Part shown: positions 46,901-55,416 of the stretch, piece by piece
How the letters are laid out: each line of letters begins with the position of its first letter
Position numbering within the stretch: position 1 is the first letter of the stretch
Assembly: GCA_035277525.1 (NCBI GenBank)
Contig: DATEKH010000210.1
Coordinates: 1-64,000, forward strand
DNA from: CAIKMD01 sp035277525
Lineage (GTDB): Bacteria; Pseudomonadota; Alphaproteobacteria; ATCC43930; CGMCC-115725
Reading direction: 5' to 3'
DNA: 64,000 nucleotides
The notes under the pieces: model-generated
What the model was told of the DNA's origin: nothing
The model's database searches: none
The model's input: only the letters and a program-made list of their open reading frames with translations
Made by a program: the position numbers and the translations under genes

Positions 46901-47668
46901 ATGGCAGACAATGTCAAGCACGGGTCGTCCCAGACGATCGCCGACCGCATCGTTGCGATCCGCGAGCGCTGGCACACGAAGAAGCATCCCTTCTTCGCCG
47001 CCTTTGCGGAGGGAAAGCTGCCTTTGAGGGCCTTGGGCCGGTATCAGGCCCTGCATTACCAGTATGTGAAACTCGCGGTGGCGAGCTTCGGCCTCATCTA
47101 TGCGCGCGCGATCGAGCACGAGGATGTGCGCAAGGCGATCGCCGAGAACATCGCCGAAGAGGAAGGCTTCAAGGCGATCCCGCAGGAGGGCCATGAAGCG
47201 CATGACCATGTCGAGCTGATCTTCCGCTTCTGCCGCGCGGCGGATTTAAGCGACGAGGAGGTGCGCAATATGCGCATGCCTCCCGCCTGGTGGGCGCGTT
47301 CGCTCTACTACTACCACACGGCCGCGACCGAGCCGATCGGCGTCGTCATGGCGATGCAGACAACCCAGGAAGGGCAGATGCCCGGCCTTATCAGCGAGGT
47401 GCTGCTGCCGGCCTTCGAGAAGCATTACGGTTTCAAGCGCAACGCGCCCGAGATCGAGTTCTTCACCGAGCATGACGCGGCCGATGTCGAGCACAGCCGG
47501 CGCCAGATGGAGCTCTGCGTGCGTCATCTCGACACGCCCGCGCTCGAGGCGCGCGCCCTTGTCGTTGCCGAAGAGATCGTGCGGCTGCGCTGGGCCTCGA
47601 TCTCGGAGCTCTACCGCGAGGAGGTGCTGGGCGAGCGCCCGATCCTGCCGCAAGGCGTCGATCGCTGA
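46901..47668 (+). CDS. PqqC/TenA-like haem-oxygenase-fold protein, putative diiron oxidase
   Basis: A 255-residue all-helical protein of the PqqC/TenA/CADD superfamily. Possible metal ligands typical of haem-oxygenase-like diiron oxidases are seen: NIAEEEGFKAIPQEGHEAHD (acidic residues 86-88, His98 and His101) and FFTEHDAADVEHSRR (His191, Asp195, His198). The PqqC cofactor-less oxidase and the TenA thiaminase share the fold but not all these residues. AAGGGAGGAG gives a strong ribosome-binding site. It follows a gentisate-type dioxygenase gene, so an oxidative step in the same pathway is plausible. It is not a true PqqC: no pqqABDE genes are nearby. Confidence 0.75.
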   Translation: MADNVKHGSSQTIADRIVAIRERWHTKKHPFFAAFAEGKLPLRALGRYQALHYQYVKLAVASFGLIYARAIEHEDVRKAIAENIAEEEGFKAIPQEGHEAHDHVELIFRFCRAADLSDEEVRNMRMPPAWWARSLYYYHTAATEPIGVVMAMQTTQEGQMPGLISEVLLPAFEKHYGFKRNAPEIEFFTEHDAADVEHSRRQMELCVRHLDTPALEARALVVAEEIVRLRWASISELYREEVLGERPILPQGVDR

Positions 47669-47784
47669 AGGCTCGACCCCGTCTTTTTCGCCGGGGTGCC
47701 GGGCGGTTCGGCCAACACCCGCCCCCCTTGAGCCGTCGGTCCTTTGCCGCTATCCGATAGGAGGCGAACAGACGGGATAGGGCA

Positions 47785-50136
47785 ATGACCGACCAGACGA
47801 GCGAAGCGGATTTGGCCTTGGAGAAATTCGGCATCGGGCAGCCGGTGCTGCGGGTCGAGGACCCGAAACTCCTGCGCGGCCAAGGACATTACACCGACGA
47901 TCTCAATCTCCCGGGCCAGGCCTATGCCGTCCTGGTGCGCAGCCGCTACGCCCACGGAAAGATCACGAAAATCGAGACGCGGGCGGCGCGCGCCATGCCG
48001 GGCGTGCTCGCCGTCTACACGGCCGCCGATCTCGCCGCCGCGGGCGTCAACCCGATCAAATGCGGCATGATGGTGAATGGCCGCGACGGCAAGCCGTGGA
48101 AGATTGCGCTCCGCCCGCTGCTCGCCGCCGAGAAGGTGCGGTTTCTCGGCGAGGCCGTCGCCTGCGTCGTCGCGCAGAGCCGTGCCCAGGCCAAGGACGC
48201 GGCCGAGGCCGTCGAAGTCGAGATCGAGCCGCTGCCCGCCGCTGCGAGCGCGGCCGAGGCGCTAAAACCTGGCGCCTCGCAGATCCACGCTGATATACCC
48301 GGCAACATCGCGGTCGATTACCACTGGGGCAACAGCGAGGCCGTTGCCGCGGCCTTTGCCAAGGCGGCCCATGTGACGAAGCTGACGCTCGTCAGCAACC
48401 GCATTGTCGTCAACCCGCTCGAGCCGCGCTCGGCGCTGGGGCAATACGATGCAGCCTCCGGCAAGTACACGCTGCGAGTCTGCAGCCAGGGCGTCTTCGG
48501 CATGAAAGGCGGCACGGCGAACGCGCTCGGCACCACGCCCGACAAGGTGCGGGTGCTCACCGAGAATGTCGGCGGCTCCTTCGGCATGAAGAGCCAGGTC
48601 TTTCCCGAGAATTGCCTCGTGCTGTTTGCAGCCAAGCAGCTCGGCCGGCCGGTCAAATGGACCGACGAGCGCTCGGACAGTTTCCTTTCCGATCATCATG
48701 GCCGCGATCACGTTCAGACGATCGAAGGCGCCTTCGACAAGGACGGCAACATCCTCGCCGTGCGCCTGACCGGCACCGGAAACGCCGGCGCCTATCCGAT
48801 CGTGCCGCTGCCTTATACGGTCAACGCGGTCAAGAACGTGGTCGGCGTTTATAAGACGCCGCTCCTCGAGGTGAACACCAAGGGCGTCTACACCAACTCG
48901 ACGCCGGTCGGTGCCTATCGCGGCGCGGGCCGGCCCGAGGGCAATTACTACATGGAGCGGCTGCTCGACACTGCCGCCGCCGAGATGGGCATCGACAAGC
49001 TCGAGCTGCGACGGCGCAATCACATCGCGGTCGCGGCCATGCCTTACAAGGCGCCCTCGGACATGAATTACGACAGCGGCGAATTCACTGCGGTTCTCGA
49101 CGCAGCGATCCGGAATTCCGATTGGAGCGGCTTTTCGAAGCGCAAGGCGGAGAGCCGCACGCGCGGCAAGGTCCGCGGCATCGGCGTCGGCTCCTATCTC
49201 GAAGTGACCGCGCCGCAGGGGAAGGAGATGGGCGGCATCCGCTTCGATGCGGATGGCGGCGTTACCATCGTCACCGGCACGCTCGATTACGGCCAGGGCC
49301 ATCACGCGCCCTTCGCGCAAGTGCTGGTGAGCCGTCTCGGCATTCCCTTCGAGCGGATCCGCCTCTTGCAGGGCGACAGCGACCAGCTGCTCTTCGGCGG
49401 CGGCACGGGGGGCTCGCGCTCGATCATGTCGAGCGGCACAGCGCTGGTCAAAGCAAGCGAGCAGGTGATCGAGCGCGGCAAGCAGATCGCCGCTGTTGTT
49501 CTCGAAGCGTCGCCCGCCGATATCGAGTTCGGCAAGGGCCGCTTTACGATCGTCGGCACCGACCGCTCGATCGGCATTCTCGATCTCGCCGACCGCGTGC
49601 GCGCGGGCGTGAACCTGCCCGAAGGCGTGCCGGCCTCGCTCGATGTGAACCTCGTCGCCGAGACGCCGCCTTCGGCCTTCCCCAATGGCTGCCATGTCGC
49701 CGAGGTCGAGCTTGATCCCGAGACCGGCGTGATCGAGGTCGTCAAATATTCGATGGTCAATGATTTCGGCACGATCGTGAATCCGCTGACGGTCGAAGGC
49801 CAGGCGCATGGCGGCGTGGTGCAGGGCATCGGCCAGGCGCTGATGGAGCGCACCTATTACGACGGCGACGGACAGCTGCTCTCCGGGTCCTACATGGATT
49901 ATGCACTGCCGCGTGCCGACAACGCGCCGATGTTCCGCGTTGCCAGTCATCCGGTGCCGGCGACGACCAATCCGCTCGGTGTCAAGGGTTGCGGCGAGGC
50001 GGGCTGCGCCGGCTCGCTGCCCTCGATCATGAATGCGGTGCTCGATGCGCTATCAAACTTCGGCATCAAGCATATCGACATGCCGGCGACGCCCGAGCGC
50101 GTTTGGCGCGCGATCCAGGAGACGCGCGCGGGGTAG
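47785..50136 (+). CDS. Molybdopterin-binding large subunit, xanthine dehydrogenase/CoxL family
   Basis: A 783-residue molybdenum hydroxylase large subunit. The N-terminal a/b hammerhead domain (GIGQPVLRVEDPKLLRGQGH) is followed by ENVGGSFGMKSQVFPE, the AYRGAGRPEGNYYMERL segment (form II CoxL, not the AYRCSFR of true CO dehydrogenase) and the GVKGCGEAGCAGS motif with the catalytic Glu738. Such enzymes hydroxylate aromatic heterocycles or aldehydes using water and need a 2Fe-2S small subunit and usually an FAD subunit. Neither is encoded beside it, so the partners must lie elsewhere. The length is normal. Confidence 0.92.
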   Translation: MTDQTSEADLALEKFGIGQPVLRVEDPKLLRGQGHYTDDLNLPGQAYAVLVRSRYAHGKITKIETRAARAMPGVLAVYTAADLAAAGVNPIKCGMMVNGRDGKPWKIALRPLLAAEKVRFLGEAVACVVAQSRAQAKDAAEAVEVEIEPLPAAASAAEALKPGASQIHADIPGNIAVDYHWGNSEAVAAAFAKAAHVTKLTLVSNRIVVNPLEPRSALGQYDAASGKYTLRVCSQGVFGMKGGTANALGTTPDKVRVLTENVGGSFGMKSQVFPENCLVLFAAKQLGRPVKWTDERSDSFLSDHHGRDHVQTIEGAFDKDGNILAVRLTGTGNAGAYPIVPLPYTVNAVKNVVGVYKTPLLEVNTKGVYTNSTPVGAYRGAGRPEGNYYMERLLDTAAAEMGIDKLELRRRNHIAVAAMPYKAPSDMNYDSGEFTAVLDAAIRNSDWSGFSKRKAESRTRGKVRGIGVGSYLEVTAPQGKEMGGIRFDADGGVTIVTGTLDYGQGHHAPFAQVLVSRLGIPFERIRLLQGDSDQLLFGGGTGGSRSIMSSGTALVKASEQVIERGKQIAAVVLEASPADIEFGKGRFTIVGTDRSIGILDLADRVRAGVNLPEGVPASLDVNLVAETPPSAFPNGCHVAEVELDPETGVIEVVKYSMVNDFGTIVNPLTVEGQAHGGVVQGIGQALMERTYYDGDGQLLSGSYMDYALPRADNAPMFRVASHPVPATTNPLGVKGCGEAGCAGSLPSIMNAVLDALSNFGIKHIDMPATPERVWRAIQETRAG

Positions 50137-50170
50137 GAGGTCGCTATCGCTGCATCGGCGGCGGTGCGTC

Positions 50171-50217
50171 CCCTCATCCTGAGCTCGTCGAAGGACGACG
50201 TCGCTCGGGATGAGGTA
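50171..50217. repeat. Intergenic repeat (CCTCATCCTGAGC type), first copy
   Basis: CCCTCATCCTGAGCTCGTCG leads into GAAGGACGACG and ends with CGGGATGAGG, the reverse complement of the start. This imperfect palindrome is the widespread alphaproteobacterial CCTCATCCTGAG...TCGAAGG element. A second copy follows 44 bases later, both in the gap after the molybdopterin gene. Confidence 0.7.
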
Positions 50218-50260
50218 GTTTTTGCGAATGGCATCGTCGTTTGATGCCGTGAAAATCCTC

Positions 50261-50313
50261 ACCTCATCCTGAGCAGCGCTCCGCGCGAGCGGAGCGCGTG
50301 TCGAAGGGCGCAC
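50261..50313. repeat. Intergenic repeat (CCTCATCCTGAGC type), second copy
   Basis: A second copy of the same element: ACCTCATCCTGAGCAGCGC, an internal stem CGCTCCGCGCGAGCGGAGCG, then TGTCGAAGGGCGCAC. It lacks the closing GGATGAGG arm and so is shortened. Together the copies fill most of the 199-bp gap between two convergent genes, where they may work as bidirectional terminators. Confidence 0.7.
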
Positions 50314-50335
50314 GGCACCTGTTGCAGCGCCTGAT

Positions 50336-50779
50336 TTAACTTGCGATCTGCGTCGCGCCGGTTGCGTCCGACAGCGCGGTGACGATCTCCGCGGGAATCG
50401 GCGCGCTTTTGATGCGGCCTTTTTCGGTCGGGTGAGGAACCACCCAGACGCGCTTCTCGGTGCCCTCGACCGCGAGCTTGCCGTCCTTCAGGATGCGGTG
50501 CTGCACGCTAAAGCTGCTCTCGCCCCATCCGCTCACGCCCGATTCGCAGACGAGGTCCTCGCCCCAGCGCGAGGGGATGATGAAGCGCGCGCTGGCATCG
50601 ACCAACGGCGTTCCGACCGAGCCGTATTTTTCCCACAAGGCGCGCATCGACAGCCCGGTGCGCGCGAAGAGATGGAAGGTGCAGGCATCGAACCAGGCGA
50701 AGTAGCGCGGATAGAACACGATGCCTGCGGCATCGCAATCGCCCCATTCGACCCGGAGAGTGTGGCGGTTGATCAACAT
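50336..50779 (-). CDS. Hotdog-fold acyl-CoA thioesterase (4-hydroxybenzoyl-CoA thioesterase-like)
   Basis: A 147-residue hotdog protein. VEWGDCDAAGIVFYPRYFAWFD near the N-terminus is the active-site signature of the 4HBT/YbgC group, with Asp16 as the likely catalytic residue. FIIPSRWGEDLVCESGV and SFSVQHRILKDG follow as the central strands. These enzymes hydrolyse (aromatic) acyl-CoA esters in the cytoplasm. It is convergent with the molybdopterin gene and divergent from an MFS gene, so it stands alone; a role in releasing CoA from aromatic thioesters is consistent with the region. Confidence 0.87.
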   Translation of the reverse strand: MLINRHTLRVEWGDCDAAGIVFYPRYFAWFDACTFHLFARTGLSMRALWEKYGSVGTPLVDASARFIIPSRWGEDLVCESGVSGWGESSFSVQHRILKDGKLAVEGTEKRVWVVPHPTEKGRIKSAPIPAEIVTALSDATGATQIAS

Positions 50780-50919
50780 TCGCTGCTCAATGCCTCCATC
50801 ATGCGATCCCCTGTTGCTGCTGAGACCGCCTTGCCCGAATATTAGAGCGCCGTGGCATCGGCTGCCATCTCACCGGGCGAGACAGCGACGGCATTCGAAG
50901 AGGCTTTTCTGCGCGCGCG

Positions 50920-52326
50920 ATGGCCATTCCCGCAAAGAATATCGTTCCGCTGATCGTCGCCTGCTCCCTTTTCATGGAGACCCTCGATTCGACGATCATC
51001 GCGACGGCGCTTCCGACCATCGCGCGCTCGCTCGACGAGGATCCGCTGCGGCTCAACCTCGCCATTACCTGCTACCTTCTGAGCCTCTCGATCTTCATTC
51101 CCTTGAGCGGCTGGATGGCCGACAGATTCGGCGCGCGCACGGTGTTCCGCGCCGCCATCGGCGTGTTCATGCTCGGCTCGATCGCCTGCGGCCTTTCCAA
51201 CACGCTGTGGGAATTCGTGTTCGCGCGCATGCTCCAGGGCATGGGCGGCGCGATGATGTCGCCGGTCGGCCGCTTCGTCATGCTGCGCAGCGTCGAGAAA
51301 TCCGAGCTCATGCGCGCCATGATCATCGTGACGACGCCGGCGATGCTGGGACCGGTGTTCGGGCCGCCCTTGGGCGGCTTCATCGTCACCTATTTCTCGT
51401 GGCGTTGGATCTTCTTCATCAACGTGCCGATGGCGCTCCTCGGCATCCTGCTCGTCACGCTGTTCGTCGAGAATTTGCGCGAGAACAACGTGCGGCCGCT
51501 CGATTTGCCGGGATTCCTCCTCACCGGCGTCGGGCTTTCCTGCCTTGTCTTCGGCTTCGAGATCGCGGGCCGTGGCGGCCTGCCGACCTCGGTCGTCTCG
51601 ACCATGATCGCTGTCGGCGCCATCTGCGTTGCGATCTATATTTGGCATGCGCGGCGCACGCCCTTCCCAGTGATCGATCTCAACCTCTTGAAGATCACGA
51701 CGTTTCGCATCGGCGTGACCGGCGGGACCTTGACACGCATGGGTATAGGCGCCTTGCCGTTTCTCTTGCCGATCATGCTGCAATTGGGCTTCGGCTATTC
51801 GCCGATCACCTCGGGTCTCGTCACTTTTGCCAGCGCCGCCGGCGCGATGACCATGCGGGTGACAGCGACGCGCATCATTCGCTATTTCGGCTATCGCCGC
51901 ACCTTGATCTTCAATTCGATCCTGACATCGACGACCCTCGCGATCAACGCGCTGTGGCGGCCGAGCACGCCCTTGCTGCTCATCTTCACGGTGCTGCTGC
52001 TCGGCGGGTTCTTTCGCTCGCTGCAATTCAGCGCCGTCAATACGCTCGGCTATTCCGACGTGCCGCCGGCGATGATGAGCCGTGCTACGCCCTTTGCCAG
52101 CATGGCGCAGCAATTCTCGATGAGCCTCGGCGTCGGCACCGGCGCGTTCCTGCTGCATATGACCTTGGTCGCCTATGGCGTGACCGCGCTCGGGCCCAGC
52201 GATTTCACACCGGCCTTCGTCGGCGTCGCTCTCATCTCGCTTTGCGCGGTGCCGATCTTCATGAGGCTCGCGCCCGACGCCGGGGCCGCCGTGATCGGGC
52301 ACCCGCGCAGCGCGCCCGAAACCTGA
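50920..52326 (+). CDS. MFS efflux transporter (DHA2 family)
   Basis: A 468-residue drug/H+ antiporter-like protein. FMETLDSTIIATALPTIARSL in helix 1 is the DHA2 signature (LDxTIVNVALP-like), followed by GWMADRFGARTVFR in loop 2-3 and GPVFGPPLGGFIVTYFSWRW in helix 5 (motif C-like GPxxGPxxGG). About fourteen hydrophobic segments can be counted. No convincing ribosome-binding site precedes the ATG. It is convergent with another MFS gene eight bases away. Substrate unknown; probably toxic organics. Confidence 0.87.
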   Translation: MAIPAKNIVPLIVACSLFMETLDSTIIATALPTIARSLDEDPLRLNLAITCYLLSLSIFIPLSGWMADRFGARTVFRAAIGVFMLGSIACGLSNTLWEFVFARMLQGMGGAMMSPVGRFVMLRSVEKSELMRAMIIVTTPAMLGPVFGPPLGGFIVTYFSWRWIFFINVPMALLGILLVTLFVENLRENNVRPLDLPGFLLTGVGLSCLVFGFEIAGRGGLPTSVVSTMIAVGAICVAIYIWHARRTPFPVIDLNLLKITTFRIGVTGGTLTRMGIGALPFLLPIMLQLGFGYSPITSGLVTFASAAGAMTMRVTATRIIRYFGYRRTLIFNSILTSTTLAINALWRPSTPLLLIFTVLLLGGFFRSLQFSAVNTLGYSDVPPAMMSRATPFASMAQQFSMSLGVGTGAFLLHMTLVAYGVTALGPSDFTPAFVGVALISLCAVPIFMRLAPDAGAAVIGHPRSAPET

Positions 52327-52333
52327 GGCCGCA

Positions 52334-53539
52334 TCAGCGCGCCGCGCGCAGACCTTTGGCCGTGGCGAGAAAGACCGCGGCCGTCGCGATCAGCATCGCG
52401 GCGCAGAGGCCGATGCCGCCCTTGGTGCCAAGCCAGGGTTGATCGACGCAGAACCCGGCGAGGATCGGGCCGGTGATGGCGCCCAGATCGGTGGTCATGC
52501 GCATCGAGCCCATGACCGCACCGATGCGGCCGAGGGGCGCCGCGTCGGCGGCATAGGCCGAGACCAGCGCCGAGGCCATTCCCGTGCCTGCGCCCATCAG
52601 CACGGTGAAAATCCAGAGGGTCTCGGCTTGGGTCGCATAGGCGAGGATCGCGAGCGCCACGAGGATCGTGCTCGTCGCCGCGATCAGCACGGTCGCGCGG
52701 CCGAAGCGTCGCACCAGGGCGGGGATAAGCCGCAGCACCAAGAGATTGGCGACCGCGCTCGCGGTCAAAAGCGCGCCGATCGTGCCGACGCTCATGCCGA
52801 ATTTCTCGCTCGCGATCAGCGGCATCAGAATCCAGGACGACGCGACGCGGCCGAAGAACATCGCAAAGGAAAAGCTCGCGACCCCCGCAATGAGGGTGAT
52901 CACGCCCGCCGCGCTGGCGAGCGCCTCGCGCTGCGGCCGGATGATCTTGTCGGCGGGCATGCGCATCACCGCGAGAAAGGCGATGAGCGCCATCCCGCCT
53001 TGGAACGCGAAGGGCGCGCCATAGCCCCAGAACTGGGCCGTCAGCCCGCCGAGACCGGGCCCGACCGAGAGGCCGATCTGCGTCGCGGTCTGATAGGCGG
53101 CCATGTCGCGCACGCGCGTCGCCGGCGTGCCGCGATCGGTGACGGCGCTCAAGGCCGCCGTGCCGTAGCAGGCCGAGCCCACGCCTTGCAGCATCAGGCA
53201 GGCGAGGAGGGTCGTCATGCTGTGCACCGCGAGCGCGATAAAGGACGAGCCCGAGACGAGCAGCAGCCCCGTCAGCATCACCGGGATGCGTCCCAACCGC
53301 TCCGAGATCATCCCGGCCGGCACGCTGATGATGAGGCGCGAGGCGCCGAAGGCAGAGATCGTTGCGCCTGCGGTCGCGGCGCTGGCGCCGAGCGAGGTCG
53401 CGTAAACGGTGAGGATCGACCACACCATGCCGATGCCGACATAGGTGAAGAACATGCCCATCAGCAGGCCGAGCGGCGGGCCGGCGGCATCGGCGCTCGG
53501 ACGCCACCAGCGCTCGAACCGGAGATGGAGGAACTTCAC
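52334..53539 (-). CDS. MFS transporter (12-helix)
   Basis: A 401-residue carrier when started at GTG 53539; a TTG 29 codons upstream would add a polar N-terminal extension (RHASLTPSSFAQNEPQHPSG) that looks non-coding. Helices follow from GLLMGMFFTYVGIGMVWSIL, with motif A-like GMISERLGRIPVMLTG and VGPGLGGLTAQFWGY in helix 5. Substrate is unknown. Its stop is eight bases from the convergent DHA2 gene stop. Confidence 0.82.
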   Translation of the reverse strand: MKFLHLRFERWWRPSADAAGPPLGLLMGMFFTYVGIGMVWSILTVYATSLGASAATAGATISAFGASRLIISVPAGMISERLGRIPVMLTGLLLVSGSSFIALAVHSMTTLLACLMLQGVGSACYGTAALSAVTDRGTPATRVRDMAAYQTATQIGLSVGPGLGGLTAQFWGYGAPFAFQGGMALIAFLAVMRMPADKIIRPQREALASAAGVITLIAGVASFSFAMFFGRVASSWILMPLIASEKFGMSVGTIGALLTASAVANLLVLRLIPALVRRFGRATVLIAATSTILVALAILAYATQAETLWIFTVLMGAGTGMASALVSAYAADAAPLGRIGAVMGSMRMTTDLGAITGPILAGFCVDQPWLGTKGGIGLCAAMLIATAAVFLATAKGLRAAR

Positions 53540-53705
53540 GCTGCGGCGCCCGCCTGATGGATGTTGCGGTTCGTTCTGAGCAAACGAGGAGGGCGTCAAG
53601 CTAGCATGGCGCGCCTTGCGCGCCAACGCGCCGCACGCATTTCATCCATTCGCGATTGCGGGGTCGGCTGATTGTAATACGGCGAGCGAAGCGCATGCTC
53701 TTTTT

Positions 53706-53766
53706 CGTCATTGCCGGGCTTGACCCGGCAATCCATCGATGCCCGGATCAAGTCCGGGCATGACGA
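53706..53766. repeat. Double palindromic intergenic repeat (CGTCATTGCCGGG type)
   Basis: Two hairpins side by side: TTGCCGGGCTTGACCCGGCAA and TGCCCGGATCAAGTCCGGGCA, bounded by CGTCA at the left and TGACGAGG at the right. This is a well-known repeat in Hyphomicrobiales and related alphaproteobacteria. It lies between the 5' end of an MFS gene and the 3' end of the second amidohydrolase gene. Confidence 0.8.
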
Positions 53767-53795
53767 GGAAAACAAACGCCCGCAGCGAGATCGAA

Positions 53796-54758
53796 TTAGT
53801 GATTCGCCGCCACATAGCGCGGCAGCAGCCGCGCGACAGTGCCGCGCGCGATCGCATCGAGCTCGGCGCTATTGAAGACGCCGCAGGTCTCGAGCCCCTC
53901 GACATGCTCGCGCGACGTACGATAGGGAAAATCCGAGCCGAAGACGAAATGCCGATTGGGCACAACTTCGCGCGCGCAGGCAAGCGTCGTGTGATTGGCG
54001 ACCTGCGCGGTGTCGTAGAAGAAGCGCCGCGCTTCGGGCATGAAGCCTTGCGGCAGAAGCTTCGCGAATTCCCGTTGCTGCGCCATGCGCACGAAGCGCT
54101 CGATCAGATAGGGCATGGTGCCGCCGGCATGCGACCAGATGATCCGGAGATTAGGAAAGCGCCGCGAGGCGCCCGAGAACACCATCCGCGTGATCGCGCG
54201 CGTCGTGTCGGTGCCGAACTCGATCGCCGCATCGGCGACGCCCGGCACGAGGTTGCGGCAGCAATCTGGGATCGAGGGATGGACATAGATCACCGCCTTG
54301 CGCCGGTCGAGCTCGGCGAAGACCGGATCGAAGAGGGGATCGCCCAACCATTTGTCGTGATAGCAGGTATACATGCCGACACCGTCGGCCTTGAGGCGAT
54401 CGAGCCCATATTCGATTTCCTTGAGGCTCCCCTCGATATCGGGCAGCGGCAGGACGGCGAACATGCCGAAGCGCCCAGGATGATCGGCGACGATCCTCGC
54501 CGCCTCGTCATTGCAGGCGCGGGCGAGGCTGCGGCGCTGCGCGTCATTGTTGATGTGTTTTGAAAGCTGCGTCACCGAGAGGATGGCGGTGGCGATGCCG
54601 CCTTCCTCAAGATCCTCGATCGACTTGGCGAGCGACCAGGTCTTGAGCGCGCGGCCGACGCCTTCGCCGGATTCGCGCAAATACGCCGCGGGCGCGATGT
54701 GATGATGGACGTCGATCCAGCCGCGTCGCGGCGTGGTCTGGCTTGGTTGGGAACTCAT
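53796..54758 (-). CDS. Amidohydrolase-family protein (ACMSD/resorcylate decarboxylase type), second copy
   Basis: A 320-residue TIM-barrel metalloenzyme related to the product of 39794-40750: WIDVHHHIAPAAYLRE at the start, YVHPSIPDCC, WSHAGGTMPYLIERF and the final GSDFPYRTSREHVEGL. The ATG at 54758 is used; the TTG four codons earlier is unlikely. Substrate may be a carboxylated or hydroxylated aromatic acid, as for other members. It stands alone on the minus strand and diverges from a truncated haemoglobin gene. Confidence 0.85.
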   Translation of the reverse strand: MSSQPSQTTPRRGWIDVHHHIAPAAYLRESGEGVGRALKTWSLAKSIEDLEEGGIATAILSVTQLSKHINNDAQRRSLARACNDEAARIVADHPGRFGMFAVLPLPDIEGSLKEIEYGLDRLKADGVGMYTCYHDKWLGDPLFDPVFAELDRRKAVIYVHPSIPDCCRNLVPGVADAAIEFGTDTTRAITRMVFSGASRRFPNLRIIWSHAGGTMPYLIERFVRMAQQREFAKLLPQGFMPEARRFFYDTAQVANHTTLACAREVVPNRHFVFGSDFPYRTSREHVEGLETCGVFNSAELDAIARGTVARLLPRYVAANH

Positions 54759-54897
54759 GAGATCACCCAAAACCGAGAGGGACGTACGATGCTGCGCGAA
54801 AACCCTACTGTCGAAGCGGGCGCTTCGGTCGCAGGGTTGAGGCGCGTGCGGGCGCCAATATGATGGACCGGAAGGAGAGGTGAGGAAAGCCGCCGCG

Positions 54898-55311
54898 ATG
54901 CCGCCTGTGATCGAAGAGCCGCCGGTGAACGAGGACGAAATCGTCCGCCTGGTCGATGCGTTCTACGCGAAAATCCGCCGCGACCCGATCCTCGCGCCGG
55001 TATTCGAGCGCGCCATCGCCCCCGATGCCTGGCCGAAGCATCTTGCGAAAATGTATGATTTCTGGTCCTCGGTGATGCGCACGAGCGGGCGCTACAAGGG
55101 TAATCCGCTTGGCGTGCATGCCCAGGTCAAAGGGCTCGAGGAGGGCATGTTCGAGCCTTGGCTCAAGCTGTTCCGCGAGACCGCGGGCGAGCTGTTTTCG
55201 CCGGAGGTCGCCGCGATCTTTCGCGAGAAGTCCGAGCGGATCGCCGAAAGCCTGAAGCTCGGCCTGTTTCTGCGGCTTTTTCCTCCCGGTTCGGCGCGCC
55301 CACCCCTCTAG
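54898..55311 (+). CDS. Group III truncated haemoglobin
   Basis: A 137-residue globin of the group III (trHbP) type: FYAKIRRDPILAPVFERAI at the start, then WPKHLAKMYDFWSSVMRTSG and the GRYKGNPLGVHAQVKGL segment containing the likely proximal His, followed by FEPWLKLFRETAGELF. The ATG at 54898 is chosen by length; GTG at 54880, right after GGAAGGAGAG, would add six residues. Such globins bind O2 or NO and are tied to nitrosative stress or low-oxygen respiration. The next gene is marR after 105 bp. Confidence 0.9.
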   Translation: MPPVIEEPPVNEDEIVRLVDAFYAKIRRDPILAPVFERAIAPDAWPKHLAKMYDFWSSVMRTSGRYKGNPLGVHAQVKGLEEGMFEPWLKLFRETAGELFSPEVAAIFREKSERIAESLKLGLFLRLFPPGSARPPL

Positions 55312-55334
55312 AGAAGCCTAAAAGTAAAGACTTC

Positions 55335-55397
55335 TGTTGCGCTGCAACAATTTCCCGCGGGGCAGGGTTGCGGCACTGTCATAGCTTATCTTAAGCT
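55335..55397 (+). promoter_or_regulatory. Two 15-nt perfect palindromes, probable MarR operators
   Basis: TGTTGC-GCT-GCAACA (55335-55349) and AGCTTA-TCT-TAAGCT (55383-55397) are both perfect 6-3-6 inverted repeats. They lie 82 and 20 bases before the marR ATG, in a locally AT-rich gap of 105 bp. MarR proteins bind palindromes of about this size beside their own promoter, so these are the best operator candidates for autoregulation of marR-emrA-emrB. The two palindromes differ in sequence, so at most one may be the true MarR site. Confidence 0.55.
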
Positions 55398-55416
55398 GGC
55401 TTATTAAATTCCTCCC

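Noticed and set aside
46901..47668. Annotation as pqqC (PQQ biosynthesis)
   Set aside because: The fold agrees but no pqqA, B, D or E is present and the metal-ligand-like residues resemble diiron oxidases more than PqqC.
47785..50136. Carbon monoxide dehydrogenase large subunit (coxL form I)
   Set aside because: The active-site loop reads AYRGAGRPE, not the AYRCSFR of true CO dehydrogenase, and coxM/coxS are absent.
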